A stretch of 64,000 nt of DNA from CAWAPD01 sp963783865 (GCA_963783865.1 CAWAPD010000006.1:1-64000); one strand, 5' to 3'. Shown: positions 23,749 through 32,782, numbered from the stretch's first letter. Notes: a model not told the origin generated them from the sequence alone. Numbers and translations: made by a program.

Positions 23749-26457
23749 CTACTCAGCCGCCAGCAGCTCGGTCAGGCGCTCGGCGGCGATCGGCCGCGAC
23801 GAGTAGAAGCCCTGCCCCAGCTTGCAGCCCAGGGCGCGGAGCTGCACCATCTGGCGCTCCTGCTCGATCCCCTCGGCCGTGACCTCGAGCCTGAGCGTCT
23901 CGCCCAGCGAGATGATGGCGCGCGCCAGCGCCGAGTGGTCGTCGCCCTCGGCGACGTGGTCCACGAACGGCTTGGCGATCTTGACGCCGTCCACGGGGAA
24001 CTGGCGCAGGTAGCTGAGCGAGGAGAACCCGGTGCCGAAGTCGTCGATCGACAGCTTGATGCCCAGCGCCTTGAGCTCGCGCAGCCGCGCCATCGTCGCG
24101 TGGCTGTCCTCCACCAGGGCGCTCTCGGTGATCTCCAGCGTGAGCCGGGACGGGTCGATGCCGCTGGCCAGGGCCCGGCCGACCTTCGCGATGAGCTGGA
24201 CGTCCTTCAGCTGGCGCGGCGAGAGGTTCACGGCCATGCGCAGGGCCGAGGAGGGGAACAGTCCGTTCCATTGCGCGAGCTGCCGACAGGCGCTGACGAG
24301 CACGAAGTCGCCGATCGGCAGGATCAGGCCCGTCTCCTCGGCGACGCCGATGAACGCTTCGGGGTACATGAGACCGTGGTCCGGGTGTTCCCAGCGCACG
24401 AGGGCCTCGGCGCCGACGATCTTCTCGGTCGCGATGTCGACGATGGGCTGGTAGTAGACCACGAACTCCCCGCGGTCCACGGCCCGGCGCAGCTCGTTGG
24501 CGAGCTCGAGGCGCTCGTAGACCGCGGCCTGCATGGCCGGCTCGAACACCTCGAACCGGTTCTTGCCGTGCGACTTGGCCGAGTACATCGCGACGTCGGC
24601 GTCGCGCAGCAGCTCCTGTGCGGTCTTGTGAGAGCCGTCCGAGACCGCCACGCCGATGCTGATCGAGACCGACAGCTCCGCGTGGTCGAGCCGGTACTTC
24701 TCGTCGAACAGGCGCAGGGTGCGCTGCGCCACCTGGCAGGCCTCCACCAGGTCGGTCGGCCCCTCCAGGAGGATCGCGAACTCGTCGCCCCCGAGGCGAG
24801 CCGCCGTGTCGCTCGTGCGCAGGATCCCGCTCAGCCGCTCCGCCACCTGGACCAGCAGGCCGTCGCCGAGCACGTGCCCGTAGCTGTCGTTGACGAGCTT
24901 GAAGTCGTCGACGTCCATGAACAGGACGGCCACCTTCTCGCCGGTCCGCGCGACGCGCGCCAGCGCGTGCTCGACACGGTCCTTGAACAGGACCCGGTTG
25001 GCGAGCCCGGTCAGCGCGTCGTGGAACGCCTGGTGCTGGAGCTCGGTCTGGAAGCGGATGCGCTCGCCGATGTCGCGCGACGTGAAGACGAGGCTCTGGA
25101 CGTGCGGGTCGTCGAGGAGGTTGGCGACGACGGTCTCGGTGAAGTGCCAGGTCCCCTCGTGGTCGCAGATCCGCCATTCGCCGCGCCCGCTCCTGCCTGA
25201 CTGGCCGGCGCAGGTCCCGACGAGCGCGAGCATGGGGGACAGGTCGTCGGGGTGGATGAGGTCGCTCAGCCGCCGGTCGTCGAGCGTGTCGGCCGGGTAG
25301 CCGAGGACGCTCTCGACCGACGGCGTCGCGTACTTGATCGTCGTGTCCCGGTCGGTGACGAAGATGGCGTCGGACGAGTTGGTGACCAGCGAGCGGAACC
25401 GTTCCTCGGTCTCCTGTGAGCCCTTGAGCTCGTGCAGCGTGCCGCTCTCGCGCAGGGCGATGACCTGCCGCGCCAGCAGCAGCGGCGTCACGATGACGGC
25501 GGCGAGGACCATCGCGCCGAGCGCCGTCCCCAGCGTGTGTCTCGCCGCAAGAAGGAGCACGCCGAACCCGACGAGCGCGGTCACGTAGGCGACCAGGTAG
25601 GCGAACATGCCGGGCACGATCATCTCGCGCTCGTCGTCGTCCCGCGATTTCTTCTGCAGCCGCTCCCAGCCGGCCCACGCGACGAGGATCCACGTGACGG
25701 CGGCCACGACGGTGACGAGCTGTGAGCTGCCGCTGCCGGTCAGGGTCTCCCGGGTGATCAGCACGTCGACCAGCATCTGGCACACGAGGGCCGCGAAGAG
25801 GGCGGCGATGCTCGCGTCGCGCGGCAGCGAGCGGCGGCGGACGACGACCGACATGAGGCCGAAGAACAGCAGCGCGTCGCCGAGCGGGTACGCCGCGGCG
25901 ACCAGCACCGAGAGGAGGCCGCCGCTGCTCGACTGGAACGTCGGGATGATGAGGAAGTAGGCGACCAGCATGCCGGTCCCGAACACCACGGCGAGCGCGT
26001 CGAGGGCGAACCCCGCCGCCTCGGCCTTGGTGTCGACGGCCCTGGGGAACTGAAGCAGCCCGGCCATGATCAGCGGGTACATGGCCAGGTAGAAGATGTC
26101 GGCTCCGGACGCGCTCGGCACCGATCCCAGCGTGTAGGTGTAGACGATCGTGAGCAGCATGCCGATGAGCGCCGAGAACAGCCCCGCGCTGACCAGCAGC
26201 CAGGGCAGGCGCCACCTGCCGGGCTGAGAGAGCGCCGAGATGAAGAACAGGATCGTCGAGATCACAGTCAGGGTCTCGAGGCTGACATCGCCGACCATGG
26301 AGAAACCGGGCAAGCCCGGCCATGCCAGGAGGCTGGCGAGGATGCAGAGCCCGCCGACGACGTTCGCGGCGATCAGGAGGAAGCGCGGCAGGCCCGCGCT
26401 CAGCGTCTGACGACGCCCGACCGCGGGGCGGCGCACCGCAGCGCCAACTTCCGCCAT
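23749..26457 (-). CDS. membrane PAS-GGDEF-EAL cyclic-di-GMP enzyme
   Basis: A 902-residue protein. About nine N-terminal membrane segments (to about 335) form a sensory module, followed by PAS (about 350-470), GGDEF and EAL. The cyclase has RLGGDEF with the inhibitory site RTSD before it. The phosphodiesterase retains EALVRW, NLSPRQ, EITES, DDFGTGFSS and the final EGIE. The usual KIDRSFV reads KIAKPFV, an Asp-to-Ala change seen in some EAL domains. Both activities look possible. It is the second cyclic-di-GMP enzyme of the window and is a single gene behind a terminator. Confidence 0.94.
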   Translation of the reverse strand: MAEVGAAVRRPAVGRRQTLSAGLPRFLLIAANVVGGLCILASLLAWPGLPGFSMVGDVSLETLTVISTILFFISALSQPGRWRLPWLLVSAGLFSALIGMLLTIVYTYTLGSVPSASGADIFYLAMYPLIMAGLLQFPRAVDTKAEAAGFALDALAVVFGTGMLVAYFLIIPTFQSSSGGLLSVLVAAAYPLGDALLFFGLMSVVVRRRSLPRDASIAALFAALVCQMLVDVLITRETLTGSGSSQLVTVVAAVTWILVAWAGWERLQKKSRDDDEREMIVPGMFAYLVAYVTALVGFGVLLLAARHTLGTALGAMVLAAVIVTPLLLARQVIALRESGTLHELKGSQETEERFRSLVTNSSDAIFVTDRDTTIKYATPSVESVLGYPADTLDDRRLSDLIHPDDLSPMLALVGTCAGQSGRSGRGEWRICDHEGTWHFTETVVANLLDDPHVQSLVFTSRDIGERIRFQTELQHQAFHDALTGLANRVLFKDRVEHALARVARTGEKVAVLFMDVDDFKLVNDSYGHVLGDGLLVQVAERLSGILRTSDTAARLGGDEFAILLEGPTDLVEACQVAQRTLRLFDEKYRLDHAELSVSISIGVAVSDGSHKTAQELLRDADVAMYSAKSHGKNRFEVFEPAMQAAVYERLELANELRRAVDRGEFVVYYQPIVDIATEKIVGAEALVRWEHPDHGLMYPEAFIGVAEETGLILPIGDFVLVSACRQLAQWNGLFPSSALRMAVNLSPRQLKDVQLIAKVGRALASGIDPSRLTLEITESALVEDSHATMARLRELKALGIKLSIDDFGTGFSSLSYLRQFPVDGVKIAKPFVDHVAEGDDHSALARAIISLGETLRLEVTAEGIEQERQMVQLRALGCKLGQGFYSSRPIAAERLTELLAAE

Positions 26458-26556
26458 TGAGCCTCCCGTCGCTCGCCCGGACGAGGCTGGCAGCTGTCGC
26501 TCGTCACCAGCCCGTGACGCACCAACCCTTGTCGGCAGTGTCGGAGGCGAACTTGA

Positions 26557-26593
26557 GGGCGGCGGCGGCCCCCTTCAGGGGCCGCCGCCGCCC
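26557..26593 (-). terminator. terminator hairpin with the MFS stop codon in its loop
   Basis: A perfect 16-bp GC stem (26557-26572 with 26578-26593) encloses a five-base loop that contains the TGA stop of the MFS gene (26575-26577). There is no U tract. It separates that gene from the GGDEF/EAL gene downstream. Confidence 0.75.
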
Positions 26594-27876
26594 GGCGTCC
26601 CGCTCGCCTGGGCCTGCGCCGCGAGGTCGGCCACCTCGGACGAACTCAGGGCATCGCCGGTCGCCGCGACCCGGCGCCACTCGCGCGACAGGGTGGGCGC
26701 CGTGGCCAGCAGTCCCGCGATCCCGACCAGCCCCGCGACGGCGAAGACCGCGGCGCCGATCCGCTCGTAGAGCAGCGGCGCGCACACGGTGCCGGCCAGC
26801 GCGGCCATCTGGGCGGCCGCCTGCTCCGTGCCCTGGATGCTGCCCAGCCAGCGGCGCGGGCTGATCTGGACCAGGAATCCCTGCTTGGCCGGGAGGGCGA
26901 GCGCGAGCGCGAGGCCGTCGACAGGCAGCACCAGCAGGTAGACCGCGGGGTCCCGTACGACCGGGACCAGCAGCCAGCAGACCGCCTGGACGCCGAAGCC
27001 CAGGAACATCAGGGCGAAGCGGCTGTGGCGGTCTGCGGCGCGGCCGCCGAGGAACGACAGCAGCAGCGGAGCGCTGAACAGGACCCAGGTGAGGCCGATC
27101 ACCGTGATCGACGCGCCCAGGTCGCGCAGGTAGACGCTCCACATGACCTCGAAGCCGCCCATCGCGAACTGCGCGGTGGCCACGACGACGACGATGGCCA
27201 CGATCGGCCAGGTGAGCAGCGAGAGGAACGACGGCCGCGACGCGGCCTCATCGCTCGCCACGGGCTCGCGCGCCGGTTCGCGCAGCCAGACCAGCAGCGC
27301 CAGCGCCGCCACGGCGGTGATCGCGCTGCCGAACAGGAAGATCGCGTAGAAGGCCCGCGCGCCGTGGCCGCCACCCAGGGCGTAGAGCGGCCAGGCGGTG
27401 GCCGGACCGACGATGAGCCCCCCGTATTGCGCCGTCGTCAACCAGCCGTAGGCCCGGGCGCGGTCCCGGTTCGTCGTGATCTCGGCGACGAACGCCTGGG
27501 CGGCGGGGACGACGGCCGCGGCGCCCATGCCCTCGAGCGCCCGGAAGACGACGAACAGCCACGGGTCCCTGGTCGTGAGGAAGAGGAGCGTGGAGACCGC
27601 GTAGAGAAGCGTGCCGGCCACCATCATCGGTTTGCGGCCGACCCGGTCGCTGAGGCGACCGGCGGGGACCGAGAATGCGAACACCGCCAGGAAGTAGGCG
27701 CCGGCGATGACGCCCAGCATGCCGACCGACGCGTGGGCCTGCTCTCTCAGGAAGACCGGAAGGTACGGGTAGATCGCCCCGCCCCCGAGCCACACGACGA
27801 AGTCGGTGACGCAGACGAGGGCGAGCTGAGGTCTGTCCCATCCGGTCGCGCCGGTCGCGCCTGTCTGCCTGTCCAT
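26575..27876 (-). CDS. MFS transporter
   Basis: A 433-residue major facilitator with about twelve helices, the loop 2-3 motif GRLSDRVGRKPMMV and the second-half copy GGRAADRHSR. Helix 4-5 carries the R-x(8)-G pattern of drug:proton antiporters (FRALEGMGAAAVVP). Efflux of a drug or metabolite is likely; the substrate is not known. The ATG at 27876 is preferred (GGGAGAGG upstream), and a GTG at 27897 is also open. It lies between two stop-codon hairpins, so it is probably its own unit. Confidence 0.85.
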   Translation of the reverse strand: MDRQTGATGATGWDRPQLALVCVTDFVVWLGGGAIYPYLPVFLREQAHASVGMLGVIAGAYFLAVFAFSVPAGRLSDRVGRKPMMVAGTLLYAVSTLLFLTTRDPWLFVVFRALEGMGAAAVVPAAQAFVAEITTNRDRARAYGWLTTAQYGGLIVGPATAWPLYALGGGHGARAFYAIFLFGSAITAVAALALLVWLREPAREPVASDEAASRPSFLSLLTWPIVAIVVVVATAQFAMGGFEVMWSVYLRDLGASITVIGLTWVLFSAPLLLSFLGGRAADRHSRFALMFLGFGVQAVCWLLVPVVRDPAVYLLVLPVDGLALALALPAKQGFLVQISPRRWLGSIQGTEQAAAQMAALAGTVCAPLLYERIGAAVFAVAGLVGIAGLLATAPTLSREWRRVAATGDALSSSEVADLAAQAQASGTPGGGGP

Positions 27877-27976
27877 GTCGGCCGGCGCCTCTCCCACGCT
27901 CGCTGCCGGTGCCCGCGTTCAGCCGATGTGTCGGCTGCGAAGCGTCAGAAGATGAGGGTCCGGCCCCGGGGAAGAA

Positions 27977-28012
27977 GGGCGACGAGGCTGCTAGACGAAG
28001 GCCTCGTCGCCC
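27977..28012 (-). terminator. terminator hairpin with the STAS gene stop codon in its loop
   Basis: A perfect 12-bp stem (27977-27988 with 28001-28012) with a 12-base loop. The loop contains the TAG stop (27991-27993) of the STAS gene, so the last codons of the gene form one arm. It lacks a U tract. It would end the subtilase-PP2C-HATPase-STAS transcript. Confidence 0.7.
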
Positions 28013-28299
28013 ACGAGCGACCGGACCTTCAGCATCGAGAAGACGTCCTCGACGACCGGCGGGACGTTGCGCAGCCGCAGCATCATGCCCTGGGACTTGA
28101 AGTCGAGGCAGAGGCGCACGATCAGGCCCGTGCCCGACGAGTCGATGAACGTGACGCCGGCGAGGTCGACGACCGCCGCGCTGACGCCCTTCACCGTGTC
28201 CCCGATGACCCAGCGGAGCGTCTCCGCCGAGTCGAGGTCGATCTCGCCCTCCAGGAAGATGACCGGCACCTCGCCTGGCTCTACTCGCGTGTGCAGCAT
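27991..28299 (-). CDS. STAS-domain anti-sigma-factor antagonist (RsbV/SpoIIAA-like)
   Basis: A 102-residue STAS protein. The phosphorylatable serine region is IDSSGTGL, following VVDLAGVTF. In partner switching such proteins bind an anti-sigma kinase unless phosphorylated; a PP2C phosphatase reactivates them. The kinase-like and phosphatase genes lie directly upstream in the same operon, so the full switch is here. The start follows GGAGAG, 13 bp after the HATPase gene. Confidence 0.9.
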   Translation of the reverse strand: MLHTRVEPGEVPVIFLEGEIDLDSAETLRWVIGDTVKGVSAAVVDLAGVTFIDSSGTGLIVRLCLDFKSQGMMLRLRNVPPVVEDVFSMLKVRSLVGDEAFV

Positions 28300-28312
28300 G
28301 CGTCTCTCCGCT

Positions 28313-29122
28313 CTAGAGGGTCCGGTCGAGGATCAGGGTCGTGCCCTCGCTGCCGGTATGCAGGTACACGTGTTCAAGATTATCAAGAATGATCTTGTAC
28401 CCGTACCCCATCGACGGCTGATCGCCGCCCGGACCGATCCAGTTGAGGAAGTTGAGGCCGGGCCCCCGGTCGGCGACGATCGCCCGCAGCCGGTCGGGCA
28501 GCAGCCGCAGGCGCATGCAGCCGCCTCCGCCGCCGTGGACGAGCATGTTGGTCGTGGCCTCCGACACGCAGAGCTGCATGCGCGCGCGGGTGTCTTTGTC
28601 GACCCCGTGGCGCTCGAGGACCATGGCCACGGCCGAGCGCGCCCGCGCCAGCGAGCGGCTGTCGTCGACCGTGGCCGCGAGGATCTCCTCGCCGCGGTCG
28701 AGCTCGGCCCTGAGCTGGTCGTCGTCCAGGAAGGTGAGCGTGCCGCGGGCGACGGCCGCGGCGATCTCGTTCAGGATCTCGACCAGGCTGCGGCGATGGT
28801 CCCCGTGGTGACGCCGCCACCCGTTGGTGTGGATGCCGACGATCTCGCAGCCGCCGTCGCGCGGCACGAAGCACACCTCGTCGGCCTCGTGGCCCGGCGC
28901 GCCCTTGGCGGTGTGGCAGATGAAGCTGTCGGTGCGGATGGCCTCGTTGGCGTGACGCACCAGCGAGCGGTGCGACATCGTGCGCTCGGCTTCGCCGACG
29001 ATGGCCGTCAGGGAGTGGGTGCGCGGGTCGTAGCGCAGGACCTGGAGCGTCGCCGGCGAGAGCGCCGGCGACGCTCCCTGTGCCGGGCGGTCCGGTGTCG
29101 CGTCTGTCGGTCGCGCCGTCAT
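28313..29122 (-). CDS. HATPase-domain anti-sigma kinase-like protein
   Basis: A 269-residue protein ending in a HATPase_c domain of the RsbW type. The N-box is SEATTNMLVHG, the G1 box is ADRGPGL and the G2 box is GYGYKI, so ATP binding is likely. The N-terminal 150 residues are a separate module of unknown function, perhaps MEDS-like sensing. It probably phosphorylates the STAS protein or sequesters a sigma factor; no sigma factor gene is in the window. The ATG at 29122 is chosen (GGGGTG upstream); an ATG at 29143 is also open. Confidence 0.84.
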   Translation of the reverse strand: MTARPTDATPDRPAQGASPALSPATLQVLRYDPRTHSLTAIVGEAERTMSHRSLVRHANEAIRTDSFICHTAKGAPGHEADEVCFVPRDGGCEIVGIHTNGWRRHHGDHRRSLVEILNEIAAAVARGTLTFLDDDQLRAELDRGEEILAATVDDSRSLARARSAVAMVLERHGVDKDTRARMQLCVSEATTNMLVHGGGGGCMRLRLLPDRLRAIVADRGPGLNFLNWIGPGGDQPSMGYGYKIILDNLEHVYLHTGSEGTTLILDRTL

Positions 29123-29158
29123 GCCGTCACCCCGTCTCTCCATCGGCAGGGTGAGGCG

Positions 29159-30715
29159 TCACTTGAGGGCCCGCGGACCGGGCGCGGCGGACACGCGCCC
29201 GACCAGCAGCGTCGCGTCGTCGCCGGCCGGAGCGCCGCGACGGAAGTCGACGGCGGCGTCCCACACGGCGTCGAGCAGCTCGGCGGGCGGCGCGCCTGCG
29301 TGCGCTTCGAGGAGCGCACGCAGACGCGCCGCCCCGAACAGCTCGCGGTCCGCGGCGCGCGACTCGGTGACGCCGTCGGTGTAGAGCACGAACGCGTCGC
29401 CGGGACTGAGCTCGATCGTGTCCTCGGGAAACGCGAGCCCTTCGCGCATGCCGAGCAGGCTGCCGCGCGAAGGACACTCCCGGGTGCCGCCGGCGGTCAG
29501 CACGAGCAGGGGGTTGTGGCCGCCGCTGGCCACCGTCAGCGCGCGGCGGGCGGGGTCGTACTCGGCATAGGCCAGGGTCACGAAGCAGGGCGCCGTCTGG
29601 CCCTCGAGGTCGCGCGTGAGCGCGTCGTTGACCTCGGCCAGGACGGCGCCGGGCGGCTCCCCCTTCTCGACGGCCTGGTGGAGCAGCGTCCGCGTCATGG
29701 CCATGATCAGCGCCGCGGCCAGTCCCTTGCCCATCACGTCGCCGCAGACGACGCCCAGCCGGCCCCCGTCGAGCGGCAGGAAGTCGAAGTAGTCGCCGCC
29801 CATCTCCGACATGAACTCGATGCGGTGGGCGAGCTCCAGGCCCGGCACGACGGGGGCTTCGCGCGGCAGCAGGTCGCGCTGGATCACGCGCGCTCGCTCG
29901 ATCTCGGCGGCCACCTTGAGCTGCGCCTCGCGCAGCTCGTCCTGCAGCCTCAGTGTCGAGCTCAGCTGCTCGCGAAAGGAGGCCATGTCGCGGTCGTAGC
30001 CGGCACGGTCGCGCACGCGGCCGACGTACACGTCGTAAGAGTAGTAGATGAGGTAGAGCGGCGGCAGGCCGACGACCAGGCCGGCGACGCCGAGCCGCAG
30101 GTACAGCCAGGCCACCAGCAGCGCCAGCGAGGCGCCGGCCAAGTAGCTCGGCAGACCCCACTGGTAGTTGCGCTGCCAGATGCGCAGTGGGCGGTCGCCG
30201 GTGGCCAAGGCGATCACCCCGGCCAGGAGCACGGTGTTGACGACGAAGTCGACGGCGGTGGCGGTGAACGCGGGGAGGACGCGCTCGCCGAGGCCGCCGG
30301 CGGCGGTCTCGGCGAGCGCGAGATACACGAGGCCGGCGAGATAGGTCGAGAGCACGTAGTCGGCCACGTTGAAGGCGATCTTCTCGGCGTCGTTGGTCAC
30401 GGTCACGGTGGCCAGGCCGGAGACCGCCGCCACGATCAGCGCCGGCCACAGCCCGAAGACGATCAGGGCCGCCAGCACCGGCACGAACGAGAGCGTCACG
30501 TGACCGATCGCCGGCAGCCGCACCTCGCGCAAGTCGGTGACGGCGGCCAGCGCGATGAAGGCGAACAGGCCCATTTCGAGGGGCGCCTCGCGATCGGCGA
30601 AGGCGATCGCCGCCGCCGCCAGGGCGGCGATCGCCACCACGATCACGTACAAGGTGACGGCCGCGCTGCTGCGCGCGGCCGTCACGGGGTGCTCGGCTTG
30701 TGAGGGCGCGCTCAT
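29159..30715 (-). CDS. membrane PP2C-type serine phosphatase (RsbU/SpoIIE-like)
   Basis: A 518-residue phosphatase. About six to seven N-terminal membrane helices (to about 220) lead into a coiled segment and a PP2C/SpoIIE domain. The metal-binding motifs MGGDYFDFLP, VCGDVMGKG, YTDGVTES and GDDATLLV are intact. It would dephosphorylate the STAS protein encoded downstream. The ATG at 30715 overlaps the subtilase stop by 4 bp, so its translation is probably coupled to that gene and thus to the cyclic-di-GMP riboswitch upstream. Confidence 0.92.
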   Translation of the reverse strand: MSAPSQAEHPVTAARSSAAVTLYVIVVAIAALAAAAIAFADREAPLEMGLFAFIALAAVTDLREVRLPAIGHVTLSFVPVLAALIVFGLWPALIVAAVSGLATVTVTNDAEKIAFNVADYVLSTYLAGLVYLALAETAAGGLGERVLPAFTATAVDFVVNTVLLAGVIALATGDRPLRIWQRNYQWGLPSYLAGASLALLVAWLYLRLGVAGLVVGLPPLYLIYYSYDVYVGRVRDRAGYDRDMASFREQLSSTLRLQDELREAQLKVAAEIERARVIQRDLLPREAPVVPGLELAHRIEFMSEMGGDYFDFLPLDGGRLGVVCGDVMGKGLAAALIMAMTRTLLHQAVEKGEPPGAVLAEVNDALTRDLEGQTAPCFVTLAYAEYDPARRALTVASGGHNPLLVLTAGGTRECPSRGSLLGMREGLAFPEDTIELSPGDAFVLYTDGVTESRAADRELFGAARLRALLEAHAGAPPAELLDAVWDAAVDFRRGAPAGDDATLLVGRVSAAPGPRALK

Positions 30716-32328
30716 CGCCCGTCGATCAGCACCGACCAGGCGTACTTGCTCCACGCGTACTTCGACCACGCGTACTTGCTCCACGCGTACTTCGACCAGG
30801 CATACTTCGACCAGCCGTACTTGCTCCACGCGTACTTCGACCACGCGTACTTCTGCCACTGCACTTCGACGTCGGGCGGCAGCACGGTGTGGCCGTCACC
30901 GAGGTCGGCCGAGAGGGCCGGCCCCGTCGCGTGCCCGGTCCGGGTCAGGGCGCCGGGCACGTCGACCTCGCCGGCCCCTTGCTGCTCCGCCGGCGCGTCG
31001 GCGAGGGCGTCGGCCGAGGCCATCAGCCTGGTCTTGACGTCGTCGGGCGTGAGCGTCGGGTCCTTCTGGAGCATCAGCGCGACCACGCCGGAGACGATCG
31101 GCGCCGCCGTGCTCGTGCCCGACATGACGAAGTAGGACTCGGGCCACCACGACGGCGCCCCGGGGATGTAGCTGGAGACCGGCACCCGGTTCTGCGGGAA
31201 CGTGCGGTCGAGGTAGCTCCAGCGGTCGCGCAGGGACACGACGTGGACACCCGGGGCGACCAGGTCGGGCTTGGCGAACTCGTCGAACATGGTCGGACCC
31301 ATCGAGCTCCAGCTCACCACCGCGTCGTCGGCCCGGGTAGCCGTCTGCGCGGTGTCGAGGGCGCCGACGGTGATGACGTAGGGGTCGTTGCCGGGGGAGA
31401 GGATCCCGCCGCGGCCGAACGAGCCCTCGTTACCGGCCGTGCAGACGACGACGATGCCCGCCTTCCACGCTGCCTCGACCGCGAGATCGATCGGGTCGAA
31501 CGCGGCCGGGCAACTCGGCGGGCCCTCGACCGACAGGTTGATGACCCGGATCCCGTACTGGTCCCTGTGACGGATGGTCCACTGGATGGCGGCGATCAGC
31601 GCCGAAGCCGTGCCTTGGCCGTAGCGGTCGAGCACCTTCAGCGAGACGATGCCGGCTCCGGGGGCGACGCCGCGGAACTGCTGCGTCGCCCGGCCACCCT
31701 GGTCGACCGGCCGCGAGGCGGCGCCGTTGCCGGCGATCAGGCCGGCGACGAACGTGCCGTGGCCGCCGTCGTCGTACGGCCAGCGGCTGCGGCCGACGAA
31801 GTCGGCCCAGCCGACGATGCGGGACGATCCGTCGGCGGCGTCGAGATCGGGGAGGTCGTCGGTGCCGCTGTCGATCACGGCGACGGTCACGCCGGCGCCG
31901 GTCAGCCGGGCGTCGCGGGAGGCGAGCGAGCCGAGGCCGATGGTGGCGTTCGTGATATCGAGGCTGCTCACCGGCGCCGACGTCGCCGACGTGGCGAAGA
32001 CCGGCGCGTCCGCCGCTACGGCTGCCACGAACGGCAGGGCGGCGACGTCGGCGAGCTGATCCTCGGTCAGATCGGTGGAGGCGGCGCCGATCATCGCGAG
32101 TGACTGCGTGTCGTCGGCCTGCGGCAGGGCCGCGAGCAGGTCGTCGAGGTGACCGGGGGCGTAGACGATGACCGGCACGGCGCCGCCGGGGTTCCAGTCC
32201 AGCTCGGTCAGGACGCTGGGGTCGACCGGCGCCGGCGCCTGGGGCTGCGCCCCCAGCGCCGGCGCCGCCACGGCGAGCATGACGCACAGCGCCAGCGCCG
32301 CGGCGACGGCAATGGATCTCGCTCTCAT
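30712..32328 (-). CDS. secreted subtilisin-like (S8) serine protease with C-terminal KYxWS repeats
   Basis: A 538-residue secreted protease. A signal peptide and a propeptide-like region come first; then the triad Asp153 (AVIDSGTDD), His190 (GGHGTFVAG), Ser406 (SGTSTAAP), and the oxyanion Asn near 300 (TAGNEGS). The last 49 residues are eight copies of KYAWS (one KYGWS) followed by VLIDGR, a tail unlike usual S8 enzymes. The ATG at 32328 has AGGAGG. Its leader carries a cyclic-di-GMP riboswitch and a start-codon hairpin. It is the first gene of the operon with PP2C, HATPase and STAS. Confidence 0.94.
   Translation of the reverse strand: MRARSIAVAAALALCVMLAVAAPALGAQPQAPAPVDPSVLTELDWNPGGAVPVIVYAPGHLDDLLAALPQADDTQSLAMIGAASTDLTEDQLADVAALPFVAAVAADAPVFATSATSAPVSSLDITNATIGLGSLASRDARLTGAGVTVAVIDSGTDDLPDLDAADGSSRIVGWADFVGRSRWPYDDGGHGTFVAGLIAGNGAASRPVDQGGRATQQFRGVAPGAGIVSLKVLDRYGQGTASALIAAIQWTIRHRDQYGIRVINLSVEGPPSCPAAFDPIDLAVEAAWKAGIVVVCTAGNEGSFGRGGILSPGNDPYVITVGALDTAQTATRADDAVVSWSSMGPTMFDEFAKPDLVAPGVHVVSLRDRWSYLDRTFPQNRVPVSSYIPGAPSWWPESYFVMSGTSTAAPIVSGVVALMLQKDPTLTPDDVKTRLMASADALADAPAEQQGAGEVDVPGALTRTGHATGPALSADLGDGHTVLPPDVEVQWQKYAWSKYAWSKYGWSKYAWSKYAWSKYAWSKYAWSKYAWSVLIDGR
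30733..30852 (-). repeat. eight 15-bp tandem repeats encoding KYxWS
   Basis: 120 bp made of eight 15-bp units within the 3' end of the subtilase gene. Units differ mainly in synonymous codons (TTGCTCCA versus TTCGACCA on the + strand), so the peptide rather than the DNA seems conserved. One unit has Gly for Ala. Confidence 0.95.
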
Positions 32329-32349
32329 CGCACTGCCTCCTCGTGCGAT
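32327..32349 (-). promoter_or_regulatory. hairpin exposing the Shine-Dalgarno and pairing part of the start codon
   Basis: On the minus strand ATCGCAC (32349-32343) pairs perfectly with GTGCGAT (32333-32327), whose last two bases are the A and T of the subtilase ATG. The nine-base loop GAGGAGGCA holds the ribosome binding site. A GCCTCC at 32405-32410 could pair with that loop as an anti-SD. This suggests translational control downstream of the riboswitch. Confidence 0.7.
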
Positions 32350-32450
32350 CCGGCGAAGCCCGTCAGGGCGTCGCATCCGTCACGGGGAAAGGGCAGGCAG
32401 AACGGGAGGCGTGGAGTGAATGGCCGGATAGGCCGCAGGACCGCTGGGTT

Positions 32451-32530
32451 TCGGCAACCGAGCTATCTTGATCACCTCAAGACCTCTGGCTTTGCGTCCC
32501 TGCCTCGCGGCAGGTTTGCCCTTTCGTTAC
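32451..32530 (-). promoter_or_regulatory. class I cyclic-di-GMP (GEMM-I) riboswitch
   Basis: On the minus strand the GEMM core is complete: GGGCAAACC (32521-32513), a TGCC/GGCA stem capped by the GNRA loop GCGA, then GGGACGCAAAGCC. A second stem carries the GATAGC receptor side, and GGTTGCCGA (32459-32451) closes the domain. Docking of a GNRA loop into that receptor defines the family. It sits about 120 nt upstream of the subtilase ATG. The variant that binds cGAMP cannot be excluded without alignment. The remainder of the 32531-32782 gap shows no gene. Confidence 0.93.
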
Positions 32531-32782
32531 TTATCACTATCGACCGCGTACCCAGTTCCTGAAGGTTTAGACGGATATTCCGTAGCCGCATAGGCAACAT
32601 GGCAGCCGGGGCCCCTCCGGGCCGTGGCCGGACGGCGCATGCCGGGCCGCGGGGCGATGCCGTCACGGCGCCCAGCCGGGGCGGCGGGAACGGGCCTCGG
32701 CGAGCAACGGCTCAGGCTCGCGGCGGTGATATCATCGGCTTCAGAGGCAGTATCGATTCGTTCGCGAGGGGGCGGAGCGCGC

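Noticed and set aside
30733..30852. Regular 15-bp repeats that might be read as a CRISPR-like array.
   Set aside because: There are no spacers, the unit is a whole number of codons, and it lies in frame in the subtilase gene.
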